From assembly GCA_013389015.1 (NCBI GenBank), contig JACAEE010000077.1, positions 1-51,827 of the forward strand: a DNA stretch of 51,827 nucleotides, read 5' to 3'. The DNA comes from Hydrogenophilaceae bacterium (GTDB lineage: Bacteria > Pseudomonadota > Alphaproteobacteria > Caulobacterales > Aquidulcibacteraceae). Below the pieces are notes generated by a model. It did no database searches. It saw nothing but the letters and a program-made list of their open reading frames with translations, and had not been told where the DNA came from. The position numbers were made by a program, and so were the translations under genes. Shown here piece after piece: positions 1 through 7,196 of the stretch. How positions within the stretch are numbered: position 1 is the stretch's first letter; the number at the start of each line of letters is the position of its first letter.

Positions 1-64
1 GCGGAGAGCCGGAACCCAGAAGATCGTCGAGCGCCGCGCGTTTGCCGCTGGGTTGCGGGTCTTC

Positions 65-82
65 CCCTCGCTTTCGCGAGGG
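65..82. repeat. Short palindromic hairpin in an intergenic stretch
   Basis: A perfect 7-bp stem (CCCTCGC / GCGAGGG) with a 4-nt TTTC loop sits in the first 161 bases, where no gene is convincing. The surrounding sequence resembles the short intergenic palindromes common in GC-rich alphaproteobacteria. It may be a repeat copy or a terminator remnant for a gene to the left of the window. Confidence 0.4.
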
Positions 83-161
83 TTCGCCCGGAATGAGGGA
101 GAAGAGAATGAATCCGTTTGATCGCCACGCGCTCTAGGCGGCGCGGCCGCGGTCGCAGCGC

Positions 162-947
162 TCAGCGCGGCCCGTTCAGGAACGCCTGCACGTGCGCGTA
201 GAGTCCGTGCGCCACAAGGTCGTCGTGGCCGGCGTTCGGCACGCGGATGAAGCGTTTCGGCTCGCGCGCCAGGGCGAAGAGCCGCTCGCCATAGCGGATC
301 GGAATCTGGTCGTCGGCTTCACCATGCACGATCAGAACGGGGGCGGCCACATCAGCGATCCAATCGCGCGAGCGGAACTGATCGCGCACCAGGAGATGCG
401 CCGGCAAGAGCGGATAGAGGCTCTGGGCGACGTCGACGACGGCGGTGAACGGCGCCTCGAGCACGAGCGCGCGGGCGGGAACGTCGCGCGCAAGCCGTAC
501 GGCGACGGCCGAACCGAGCGAAAAGCCGTGAATGACGATGCGCTGCGCCGCATAGCGCGCGGCGAGCCAATCATAGCCCGTGCGCGCGTCGGCGTGCAGA
601 CCGGCCTCCGTCGGCGCGCCGGTGGAGCCGGAATAGCCGCGATAATAAACGGCGAGGAAGCCGGCGCCCGTCTCGCGGATCGCCGCCCAGCGGGCGAGAT
701 TGCTCTGCGGCGCGCCGCCATTGCCGTCGAAGAAGAGGTGGATCGGCGCGGCTTCATCCTGCGGCGGCGCGAACCAGGCGACGAGGCGCTCGCCGTCGGG
801 CGTGTCGAGGCGCAGCGAATCGATCCCCGCGGGCGGCGGAACAATGTCCGTAGACGGAAAATAGAGCAGGTTGCGCTGCAGGACGAACGCGGCGGCGCAA
901 ATCGCGACGTAGACGATCGCCGCGCCGATCAGCACACGGATGATCAT
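162..947 (-). CDS. Alpha/beta hydrolase, membrane-anchored
   Basis: A 261-residue serine hydrolase of unknown substrate. An N-terminal hydrophobic helix (about residues 4-24) probably anchors it in the inner membrane. The core has the DGNGG oxyanion-hole region, the nucleophile elbow GFSLGS, the acid region HGEADDQIP and a C-terminal NAGHDD carrying the catalytic histidine, which completes a Ser-Asp-His triad. Size and motif order fit the YqkD/BAAT-like hydrolases that resemble eukaryotic ABHD13. Its ATG overlaps the stop of the upstream DUF1801 gene by 4 nt (ATGA), so the two are probably translated together. Nothing in the context points to a substrate; esterase or peptidase activity are both possible. 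Confidence 0.8.
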   Translation of the reverse strand: MIIRVLIGAAIVYVAICAAAFVLQRNLLYFPSTDIVPPPAGIDSLRLDTPDGERLVAWFAPPQDEAAPIHLFFDGNGGAPQSNLARWAAIRETGAGFLAVYYRGYSGSTGAPTEAGLHADARTGYDWLAARYAAQRIVIHGFSLGSAVAVRLARDVPARALVLEAPFTAVVDVAQSLYPLLPAHLLVRDQFRSRDWIADVAAPVLIVHGEADDQIPIRYGERLFALAREPKRFIRVPNAGHDDLVAHGLYAHVQAFLNGPR

Positions 948-1417
948 TCGGGATAGGTCTTGCGCATGTAGGCGACGGAACGCGCCACGATCTCTTTGAG
1001 CACGGCGCCGTCAATGTCGGCAAGCTTGTTGAGATAGAGGCAGGACTTGCCGGTCTTGTGCTTGCCGAGCTTCGCCATCAGCGCGCCCTCCCCGGCGAAG
1101 CCCGACATCACGTAGAGCACCAGATTGGCCTTGCGCGGCGAGAAGCCGACGATCGGCCAGGGGCCGGTCGGGGACATGTAGGCGCCATAGCCGATGATCG
1201 AAGGTCCCCACATCACCGGCTTCTCGCCGGTGATCTCGCGCATGAGCTTGTCGACCGCCTTGGCGTCCTTGCGGCGCTGCTCGTTCTCGACGGCGTCGAT
1301 GAACGCGGCGACGGAGGCGGCCGTGGGCTTGGTCTTGGGTTCCTTGGTGGACGCGGGTTTGGGCGCCTTCTTCCTTGTGAGCGCTCCGCCCCTCCCCGTC
1401 TTCGCCGTTCGCGCCAT
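944..1417 (-). CDS. DUF1801 domain protein
   Basis: A 157-residue protein of the DUF1801 (YdhG-like) family, whose biochemical role is not established. The N-terminal ~30 residues are a Lys/Ala/Thr-rich flexible arm. The folded part contains VMWGPSIIGYG, WPIVGFSPRKANLVLY and GKSCLYLNKL, characteristic of the family. The ATG at 1417 is preferred over longer in-frame starts because AGGGAGA lies 6 nt upstream and family similarity begins just after it. It is coupled to the downstream hydrolase by a 4-nt overlap. A 54-nt gap separates it from the divergent DUF4160/DUF2442 pair. Confidence 0.75.
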   Translation of the reverse strand: MARTAKTGRGGALTRKKAPKPASTKEPKTKPTAASVAAFIDAVENEQRRKDAKAVDKLMREITGEKPVMWGPSIIGYGAYMSPTGPWPIVGFSPRKANLVLYVMSGFAGEGALMAKLGKHKTGKSCLYLNKLADIDGAVLKEIVARSVAYMRKTYPE

Positions 1418-1471
1418 TGCATTCTCCCTGCCCATCAGCGCTATCCTGGCCGACCAAGGGGAGCGCGGACC

Positions 1472-1727
1472 GTGCCGACAATCGCCGTCTTCTACGGCAT
1501 CACCGTCATGATGTACTACGACGATCATCCCCCGCCCCAAATCCATGCCCGCTACGCCGGCTGGAGCGCTCAGTTTGAGATCACGACAGGGGATGTCATC
1601 TCTGTTTCCACGACGCGCCACGCGACTCGTCAAGGAGTGGATCGATCTCCATCGCGGCGCGCTCATGGAGAATTGGGCCCGTCGCGAGCGCGGCGAGCCG
1701 ATCGAACGGATCGAAGGTTTGGAGTGA
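1472..1727 (+). pseudogene. DUF4160 protein, frameshifted
   Basis: The first half, from GTG 1472, reads VPTIAVFYGITVMMYYDD, HPPPQIHARY and FEITTGDVI, the typical DUF4160 N terminus. The second half (FPRRATRLVKEW, LHRGALMENW, ERGEPIERI) is in a different frame. The frame changes near 1604-1610, at the TCTG following the GTCATC codons, consistent with loss of 2 nt or gain of 1 nt. DUF4160 proteins are small (about 80-90 residues) and usually paired with a DUF2442 protein, sometimes discussed as toxin-antitoxin-like; the function is unproven. The stop codon overlaps the start of the DUF2442 gene (TGATG). It may be a true pseudogene or a sequencing error. Confidence 0.7.
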
Positions 1728-2002
1728 TGACGGTCCTGGTGCGCACGCTCCGCCATATCGGCGGCTGGACTTTCTGGGTCGAATTCTCAGACGGCATGGC
1801 CGGGGAATGGGACTATGCGCGGGTGAAGGATCGCGTTGGCCCAATGGCCGCGCCGCTCAAGGATGAGGCGTATGTGGCGCGCGCCTTCTTGGAAGACGGC
1901 GCGCCGACATGGCCGAACGGCTGGGATGTGAGCCCGGAGGCGCTGTATGCGGAGCTGAGCGCCGCCGGCTCGCTCAAGCCAGGCGCGGTCGCGGTGAAGT
2001 GA
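1727..2002 (+). CDS. DUF2442 domain protein
   Basis: A 91-residue protein with WTFWVEFSDGMAGEWDY, VGPMAAPLKD and PTWPNGWDVSPEALYAEL, the hallmark layout of DUF2442 proteins (small folds that act as partners of DUF4160). Its ATG overlaps the DUF4160 stop, so translation would normally be coupled to that gene. Because the upstream gene is frameshifted and the alternative frame stays open, a ribosome starting at GTG 1472 and not changing frame would read straight through into this gene as a fusion. Molecular function is unknown. Confidence 0.75.
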   Translation: MTVLVRTLRHIGGWTFWVEFSDGMAGEWDYARVKDRVGPMAAPLKDEAYVARAFLEDGAPTWPNGWDVSPEALYAELSAAGSLKPGAVAVK

Positions 2003-2164
2003 GCGAGCCCGCTTCAGCCGCTGGCCGAGGATAAAGCCAAAGGCGGCGCCCCGCTTGATGACTACGAAGAAGTTCAAAACCTCGAGAACAAACTGATCAA
2101 TCTTATCGAGGACGTGATGTCAGTCATGGAACGCGACATTCCTCGATATGGCCTGAAGCGCTAA
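2003..2164 (+). other. Open stretch after DUF2442, possible gene remnant
   Basis: The same frame as DUF2442 stays open after its TGA and reads a protein-like helix, including DDYEEVQNLENKLINL and VMSVMERDIPRYGLKR, before a TAA at 2162-2164. It uses more AT-rich codons than its neighbours. There is no good start or ribosome site at the head; internal ATG or GTG codons would give under 20 residues. It overlaps the 3' end of pntB by 4 nt. It could be the tail of a lost gene left after a deletion. Family not recognised. Confidence 0.3.
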
Positions 2165-3576
2165 AGCCCCTTCACGATCTCGTCCGTCATCTTATTGGCG
2201 TCGCCGAACAGCATCATGGTGTTGTCGCGGAAGAAGAGTTCGTTTTCGACGCCGGCGTAGCCCGACCCCATGCCGCGTTTCACGAACAGCACGGTCTTGG
2301 CCTTCTCCACATCCAGGATCGGCATGCCGAAGATCGGGCTTTGCGGATCGGTCTTGGCGGAGGGATTGGTCACGTCATTGGCGCCGATGACATAGGCGAC
2401 GTCGGCCTGGGCGAATTCGTTGTTGATGTCCTCCAGCTCGAACACTTCGTCGTACGGCACCTGCGCTTCGGCGAGCAGCACGTTCATGTGCCCGGGCATC
2501 CGCCCAGCGACCGGGTGGATGGCGTATTTCACCTCGACGCCTTCCTTCTTGAGCATATCGGCCATTTCGCGCACGGCGTGCTGGGCCTGCGCCACCGCCA
2601 TGCCGTAGCCCGGCACGATGATCACTTTCGAGGCGTTCTTCATGATGAAGGCGGCGTCGTCGGCCGAGCCGAGCTTGACCGGCCGCGCCTCCGCTCCGGC
2701 CGCCGGACCCGCCACCTCGCCGCCGAAGCCGCCGAGAATGACCGAGATGAACGAGCGGTTCATGCCCTTGCACATGATGTAGGACAGGATCGCGCCCGAG
2801 GAGCCGACCAGCGCCCCGGTGATGATCAGCGCCGAGTTGCCGAGGGTAAAGCCGATGCCCGCCGCCGCCCACCCCGAATAGGAATTGAGCATCGAGATGA
2901 CGACCGGCATGTCGGCGCCGCCGATCGGGATGATGAGCAGCACGCCGATCAGCAGCGACAGTCCCGCGAGCGCCCAGAACATCCATTTCTCGGTTCCCGC
3001 CGTCTGCATCATCATCACGATCAGCGCGACGATGGCGAGCGCGATGGCGATGTTGATGAGATGGCGCGCGGGCAGCATGATCGGCGCGCCGCTCATATTG
3101 CCGTTGAGCTTGGCGAAGGCGATGACCGAGCCGGTGAACGTCACCGCGCCGATGACGGCGCCGAGCGACAGCTCGATCAGGGACTGCATTTTCACGCCGC
3201 CCAGCCCATCGCCGATGTGGAAGCTCTCGGGCGCATAGAGCGCCCCCGCCGCCACCGCCACGGCCGCCAGGCCCACGAGGGAGTGGAACGCGGCCACCAG
3301 CTGCGGCATCGCCGTCATCTGGATCCGGCGCGCGATGGTTGCGCCGATGAAGCCGCCGACGGCGACGCCGCCCAGAATGAGGCCGATCGTCAGCCCGTCC
3401 GGCTTGACCAGCCAGAGCGTCACGGCGATGGCGATGGCCATGCCGATCATGCCGAACTGGTTGCCCCGCCGGCTCGTCTCCGGGCTCGACAGGCCGCGCA
3501 GCGCCAAGATGAAAAGCACGCCCGAGACCAGGTAGAGCAGCGCCGCCCAGTTGGGATCAAGTTCAGGAAGGTCCAT
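2161..3576 (-). CDS. pntB: NAD(P) transhydrogenase subunit beta
   Basis: 471-residue beta subunit of the proton-translocating transhydrogenase, which drives hydride transfer from NADH to NADP+ with the proton gradient. The N-terminal two-thirds is the membrane domain (about nine hydrophobic segments, beginning LLYLVSGVLFILALRGLSSP). From about residue 300 the NADP-binding domain III follows, with VPGYGMAVAQAQ, GRMPGHMNVLLAEA, VIGANDVTNPSAKTDP and KRGMGSGYAG. Length is normal. It is the last gene of a long minus-strand run but does not directly follow pntAB; two unrelated genes intervene. The start is supported by an AAGG-rich stretch upstream and by family length. Confidence 0.95.
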   Translation of the reverse strand: MDLPELDPNWAALLYLVSGVLFILALRGLSSPETSRRGNQFGMIGMAIAIAVTLWLVKPDGLTIGLILGGVAVGGFIGATIARRIQMTAMPQLVAAFHSLVGLAAVAVAAGALYAPESFHIGDGLGGVKMQSLIELSLGAVIGAVTFTGSVIAFAKLNGNMSGAPIMLPARHLINIAIALAIVALIVMMMQTAGTEKWMFWALAGLSLLIGVLLIIPIGGADMPVVISMLNSYSGWAAAGIGFTLGNSALIITGALVGSSGAILSYIMCKGMNRSFISVILGGFGGEVAGPAAGAEARPVKLGSADDAAFIMKNASKVIIVPGYGMAVAQAQHAVREMADMLKKEGVEVKYAIHPVAGRMPGHMNVLLAEAQVPYDEVFELEDINNEFAQADVAYVIGANDVTNPSAKTDPQSPIFGMPILDVEKAKTVLFVKRGMGSGYAGVENELFFRDNTMMLFGDANKMTDEIVKGL

Positions 3577-3642
3577 CAGCCTTGCGCCTTATCGTCAGTG
3601 GGCGGAGGCTTGGCTGCGTCCGTCCCTCAGGTCAAGCGTGGC

Positions 3643-4281
3643 CTAGCGGACGCGCCAGCGGCGCCAGCGGGTGCGCCCGTAGAAGAGCGCGGCCAGAGGC
3701 AGGACGAAGAAGACGAGCGCCGCCAGCTGCCAGGGCCAGTGGCCGACGTCCTTGGCGCCGAAGAAGGCGACGATGTTGCCCAGCACCGGCACGAACGCGA
3801 CGAAGAAGCCGACGATGGCCGACAGCCAGACGCCAAGCTTCAGTTCCGCGGCCACCTGCTCGATGGCGTAATTGATCTGCAGCACCATCAGCACGAGCCA
3901 GCCGAGCGCGAACAGGCACCCCAGCCCCGCCATGCGCCCGACATAGACCTGGAAGCGGCGCATGTCCTCGCGGGCGCGGGCGCGGTCGAAGGTGCGGGCG
4001 CGGCCGTCGCGCGCGGCCTCGCCCTCCTCCCGCAGTTCGCGCAGCGCGATCCGCGCGGCGTTGCGCAGCGGCGCCTCGTCGGCGTCGTGCTCGGTGCGGG
4101 CGTCCTGGGCGCGGGCGAACTCCTCCAGCGCCATCGCCAATTGCTCGACGGCTTGATGGATGCGCTCACCGCCGGCCTGGGCGGCGCGCCACGCCTCGTT
4201 GAAGCGCCGCTCGAACGCCTCGGCGCTCAAGCGGCCTTCCAGGAAGGCCTCTATTAGGGCGCGCCATTCGGCCAGGGTCAT
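3643..4281 (-). CDS. Hypothetical membrane protein with helical N-terminal domain
   Basis: A 212-residue protein of unrecognised function. Residues 1-105 are helical and highly charged, opening with LAEWRALIEAFLEGRLSAEAFERRF, a pattern reminiscent of small helical immunity-type or adaptor domains, though the match is loose. Residues ~118-205 contain three hydrophobic segments (GLGCLFALGWLVLMVL, VWLSAIVGFFVAFVPVLG, LAALVFFVLPLAALFY), so the protein is probably an inner-membrane protein with a cytoplasmic N terminus. It ends in an Arg-rich tail. It lies between pntAB and pntB on the same strand, which is unusual for a pnt operon. Confidence 0.6.
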   Translation of the reverse strand: MTLAEWRALIEAFLEGRLSAEAFERRFNEAWRAAQAGGERIHQAVEQLAMALEEFARAQDARTEHDADEAPLRNAARIALRELREEGEAARDGRARTFDRARAREDMRRFQVYVGRMAGLGCLFALGWLVLMVLQINYAIEQVAAELKLGVWLSAIVGFFVAFVPVLGNIVAFFGAKDVGHWPWQLAALVFFVLPLAALFYGRTRWRRWRVR

Positions 4282-4420
4282 TGCAACGCCTCAAATCGCC
4301 GCCGCGACGACGGCCCAAGCGGCCGCGACGGCGCCGGCCGATCTCGCTCGGTTCACGTGCGCACAAGCGTACGCACGGGGCTCCAACCCGCCACGCCAGC
4401 CGGCGCGGGCCCTCCTAGCA

Positions 4421-5146
4421 TCAGGTGAAATCGAGGCGCAATTGGCGCTCGGGCTCGGCGGCGAGCACGGCGATGCGGGCGCCGCCGCGTTCTGTCGCTT
4501 CCACGCGCAGGGTGAGGCCGAGCAGCGTGCAGGCGCCCCCTTCAGCCCGCTCACAAACGTATTCGCCGATACGCTCGTCAGCCGCCCGCAGTGAGAAGCG
4601 CGCTTCCCCGCCGCGCCATTCGTCAAATGTCAGCGCCGCCGACACGCTCGGCATGGCGTCTGCGGCGACGACCTCGAAGGCGAGCTGGCGTACGGGCGAC
4701 AACCGGGTCAGGCGACCCACGCGCAACACATAGTCGCGCCGCAGCGGAATGGAGACATAGGCGCCGTCGAAATCGCCGTCGGCGTCGAAGTCGCGATAAC
4801 ATTGGACACGCTCGCTGCCGGGTGGGCCGAACGGGCAGAACGATTCCCCGCCATGCTGCATGGCGTAGCCGAACAGCACCGAGCCGGCCGCGGGGCCTAC
4901 GGTGCGGCCCGGGCCGTTGCGGGCGGGCGCATCCACCATCAGGCGCACCGCGGATTGCGGGCGCAGGTTCTCCGTCCAGGCGACGCCGCCCGGCGCGACC
5001 TCGATCGCCTCGCCGCCCGGCTGAACCGGCGCGGTCAGTACGAAGATCGCCGCCCCCGCCTCGTCGCGACGAACCAGTTCGGCGCCCGGGGAGGCGCATA
5101 CTAGTGCGGCCGTCATCACTGCAGCCGCTGCTGCTTTCATTCTCAT
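4421..5146 (-). CDS. Hypothetical secreted protein with calcium-loop-like motif
   Basis: 241 residues. The first ~22 (MRMKAAAAAVMTAALVCASPGA) form a Sec signal peptide. The mature part looks beta-rich and contains four cysteines in regions such as SFCPFG, VQCYRDF, YVCERA and GACTLLG, compatible with disulfides in the periplasm. DFDADGDFDGAY resembles the Asp-rich calcium-binding loop of EF-hand or thrombospondin type 3 repeats. No known family is recognised. It is the second unrelated gene between pntAB and pntB on the same strand. Confidence 0.6.
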   Translation of the reverse strand: MRMKAAAAAVMTAALVCASPGAELVRRDEAGAAIFVLTAPVQPGGEAIEVAPGGVAWTENLRPQSAVRLMVDAPARNGPGRTVGPAAGSVLFGYAMQHGGESFCPFGPPGSERVQCYRDFDADGDFDGAYVSIPLRRDYVLRVGRLTRLSPVRQLAFEVVAADAMPSVSAALTFDEWRGGEARFSLRAADERIGEYVCERAEGGACTLLGLTLRVEATERGGARIAVLAAEPERQLRLDFT

Positions 5147-5278
5147 GGCACGTGCTCCGCTCCGCCTGCCGCAAGGATGCCGCTGCGCCCGGCGGCGGAT
5201 GCCGACAAGCCTCGGCGGGATTGGGGCGGACGGGTCGATTTTCGACGAACGGCGCCCGGCGGGCGGACCAGCTGCGGC

Positions 5279-5602
5279 TCAGGCCTTCGGGCGCTCTTTC
5301 TTCCTGTACATGGCCAGCATGCGCTGGGTGACAAGGAAACCGCCGAAGATGTTGACGGCCGCGAGCCCCGCGGCCAGCGCGCCGCCGCCCTTGGCGATCC
5401 AGCCTTCCGCGCCGGCCGGGCCGTCCACCGAGGCGGCTGCGGCGATGAGCGCACCGACGATGATCACCGAGGAAATCGCGTTGGTGACCGCCATGAGCGG
5501 GGTGTGCAAAGCCGGCGTCACCGACCAGACGACGTAGTAGCCGACGAAAACCGCAAGCACGAAAATCGCCAGATAGAAAATGAACGGATCGACCGCTTCC
5601 AT
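5279..5602 (-). CDS. pntAB: Proton-translocating transhydrogenase subunit PntAB
   Basis: 107 residues forming the small membrane part of the alpha subunit, as in Rhodospirillum-type three-subunit transhydrogenases. Three membrane helices are visible (FIFYLAIFVLAVFVGYYVV; AVTNAISSVIIVGALIAA; LAAGLAAVNIFGGFLVT). The segment ALHTPLMAVTNAISS is the conserved family signature. The ATG at 5602 is preferred: GAGGGGGAG lies just upstream and the protein then has the family length, whereas a longer in-frame reading has low-complexity sequence. The neighbours are not pnt genes: a histidine kinase lies upstream and a secreted protein downstream. Confidence 0.92.
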   Translation of the reverse strand: MEAVDPFIFYLAIFVLAVFVGYYVVWSVTPALHTPLMAVTNAISSVIIVGALIAAAASVDGPAGAEGWIAKGGGALAAGLAAVNIFGGFLVTQRMLAMYRKKERPKA

Positions 5603-5658
5603 GCGCTCCCCCTCGGGACGCGCCCTCATAGCCCTGTTCGGGGCCGATGTGCTAGCCG

Positions 5659-6684
5659 TCACGCCGCGTCGCGCGGGGCGAGCGTCAGGGGCGCGGCGCG
5701 GGCGGCGGCGGGGGCGGCGGCTTCGTCGTAGCGCAGCGGCACGCTCAGCATGAAGCGGGCGCCCCGGCCCAGTTCGCTCTCCACTTCGACGCCCCCGCCG
5801 AGCAGCATCGCCAGGCGCCGCGTGACCGGGAGCCCAAGCCCCGTGCCGCCGTTCGCCGCCGCGTCGATCGCCTCGGCGCGCATGAACGGCTCGAACAGAT
5901 CGGCGAGGCGCTCGCGGGCGATGCCCGGGCCGGTGTCGGAGACCGACACGACGAGCCAATCGGCGCCTTGCACCAGCGCGCGCTCGGCGCGCATCGTCAC
6001 TGTCCCGCCCTGCGTGAACTTGGCGGCGTTCGACAAGAGATTGACGAGGCACTGGCGCAGCCGGGCGGCGTCGGTGAAGCCCTCCTCCAGCCCCTCGCCG
6101 ACATGGATGCGCATCGTGTTGGCGTTGGCGACCATCGTCGCGCACACGCCGGCGGCGGCATCCTTCAGGAGCGCGGCGATCGCGAAGGGCGCGGCGTTGA
6201 CGCGCATCTCACCGGCTTCGAGCTTGGCGATGTCGATGAGATCGTTGACGAGCTGCAGCAGGCGATCGCTGGCGCGCATGACGCGGCGATGATCGGCGAC
6301 GTCGCGCGTGCGGCCGTCGGCCTCCGCGGCTTCCAGCATCAGCTCGCTGTAATTGATGATGGCGTTGAGGGGCGTGCGCAGTTCGTGACTCACATTGGCG
6401 AGAAAGCGCGTGCGTGCGACGTTCACCGCCTCGGCTGCCATCGCCTGCTCGCGCGCGGCGCGGACGTTCTCAGCCTGGCTGATGATGTAATAGGTGAAGG
6501 GGGGCGCCACCAAGAGCGCGATCGCCATCGTGGAGACGGGCGTGAACTGGCCGGCGCCGGGAAACAGAACCTCATGCGCCAGAAAATCGAGCGCCACCGC
6601 CGCCGCGACGATCGCCGCCGTGATGACAGCCGTTCTGATTATCCGCCGCCGCATCGCCGCCTCGAATCGAAGCGGGATTTTCAC
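5659..6684 (-). CDS. Membrane-bound sensor histidine kinase, orphan
   Basis: 341 residues. Two N-terminal hydrophobic segments (about 15-35 and 52-70) frame a very short external loop, so sensing is probably within or close to the membrane. A coiled linker leads to the dimerisation/phosphoacceptor domain SHELRTPLNAI with His100. The ATPase domain has the N box NLLSNAAKFT, G1 DTGPGI and G2 GTGLGL. The C-terminal ~25 residues are Ala-rich and disordered. There is no response regulator beside it. It sits between the SnoaL-like gene and pntAB on the same strand, so it may be co-transcribed with the transhydrogenase, but the 56-nt and 140-nt gaps allow separate promoters. Confidence 0.88.
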   Translation of the reverse strand: MKIPLRFEAAMRRRIIRTAVITAAIVAAAVALDFLAHEVLFPGAGQFTPVSTMAIALLVAPPFTYYIISQAENVRAAREQAMAAEAVNVARTRFLANVSHELRTPLNAIINYSELMLEAAEADGRTRDVADHRRVMRASDRLLQLVNDLIDIAKLEAGEMRVNAAPFAIAALLKDAAAGVCATMVANANTMRIHVGEGLEEGFTDAARLRQCLVNLLSNAAKFTQGGTVTMRAERALVQGADWLVVSVSDTGPGIARERLADLFEPFMRAEAIDAAANGGTGLGLPVTRRLAMLLGGGVEVESELGRGARFMLSVPLRYDEAAAPAAARAAPLTLAPRDAA

Positions 6685-6824
6685 TGGCGAAAGATCACCA
6701 AAGTGTTGGCGCTAAGGCGTGCTCTCTTCAAACTGACCCACCTCGGGTCGATGCGCCCCGGGGCCGCCTTCGGCCGGACGCGCGCGGCGGCGATATTCCA
6801 GCGCGCGTCGCCATCGCGGCGCCT

Positions 6825-7196
6825 TCAGGCGCCTGGAAAGTCGCTCGTCTCGTAGCTGGCGTCGGCGCGGATGATGAGGCCGGCGCCGTCGAGCTCATGC
6901 ATCTCGGCGACGAGCACGCCGGTGTTGATGCGGTAGATGATGGTGTGGCCGCGAGCGCCGGCGCAGAGCGCCACGTGCGCGAACGAGAGCTGCGGCACGC
7001 GCGGGATCGCGGCCTCGACATAGGCGCGGAACATGCCCTTGCCGTGGATCACGCCTTCGAGGCCGAAGCCGAGCGCGGAGACGAAGGGCGAAGAGAACTC
7101 AATATCCTCGGCGTAGAGCGACAGGATCGCATCGACGTCGCGCGCGTTCCAGGCGTCGTACCATTTTTTGGCGAGCGCGGCGTCGTTCTTCCTCAT
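6825..7196 (-). CDS. SnoaL-like / NTF2-fold protein
   Basis: 123 residues with the NTF2-like pattern: an N-terminal helix followed by KWYDAWNARDVDAILSLYAEDIEFSSP, then GVIHGKGMFRAYVEAAI and a final beta sheet. SnoaL-like proteins are small cone-shaped folds acting as isomerases, hydrolases or ligand binders; the substrate cannot be read from the sequence. Its ATG overlaps the pntAA stop by 4 nt, so it is translationally coupled to the transhydrogenase subunit. That placement is odd because pntAB normally occupies this slot. Confidence 0.75.
   Translation of the reverse strand: MRKNDAALAKKWYDAWNARDVDAILSLYAEDIEFSSPFVSALGFGLEGVIHGKGMFRAYVEAAIPRVPQLSFAHVALCAGARGHTIIYRINTGVLVAEMHELDGAGLIIRADASYETSDFPGA

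Noticed and set aside
1-161. Possible end of a gene at the left edge (frame open from base 1 to a TGA at 94-96)
   Set aside because: The translation is Arg/Pro-rich without recognisable features and overlaps a palindromic repeat.
2341-4257. 638-codon open frame on the plus strand opposite pntB and its neighbour
   Set aside because: Arg/His/Asp-rich low-complexity translation, no ribosome site, and exactly antisense to conserved membrane-protein codons; an artefact of high GC.
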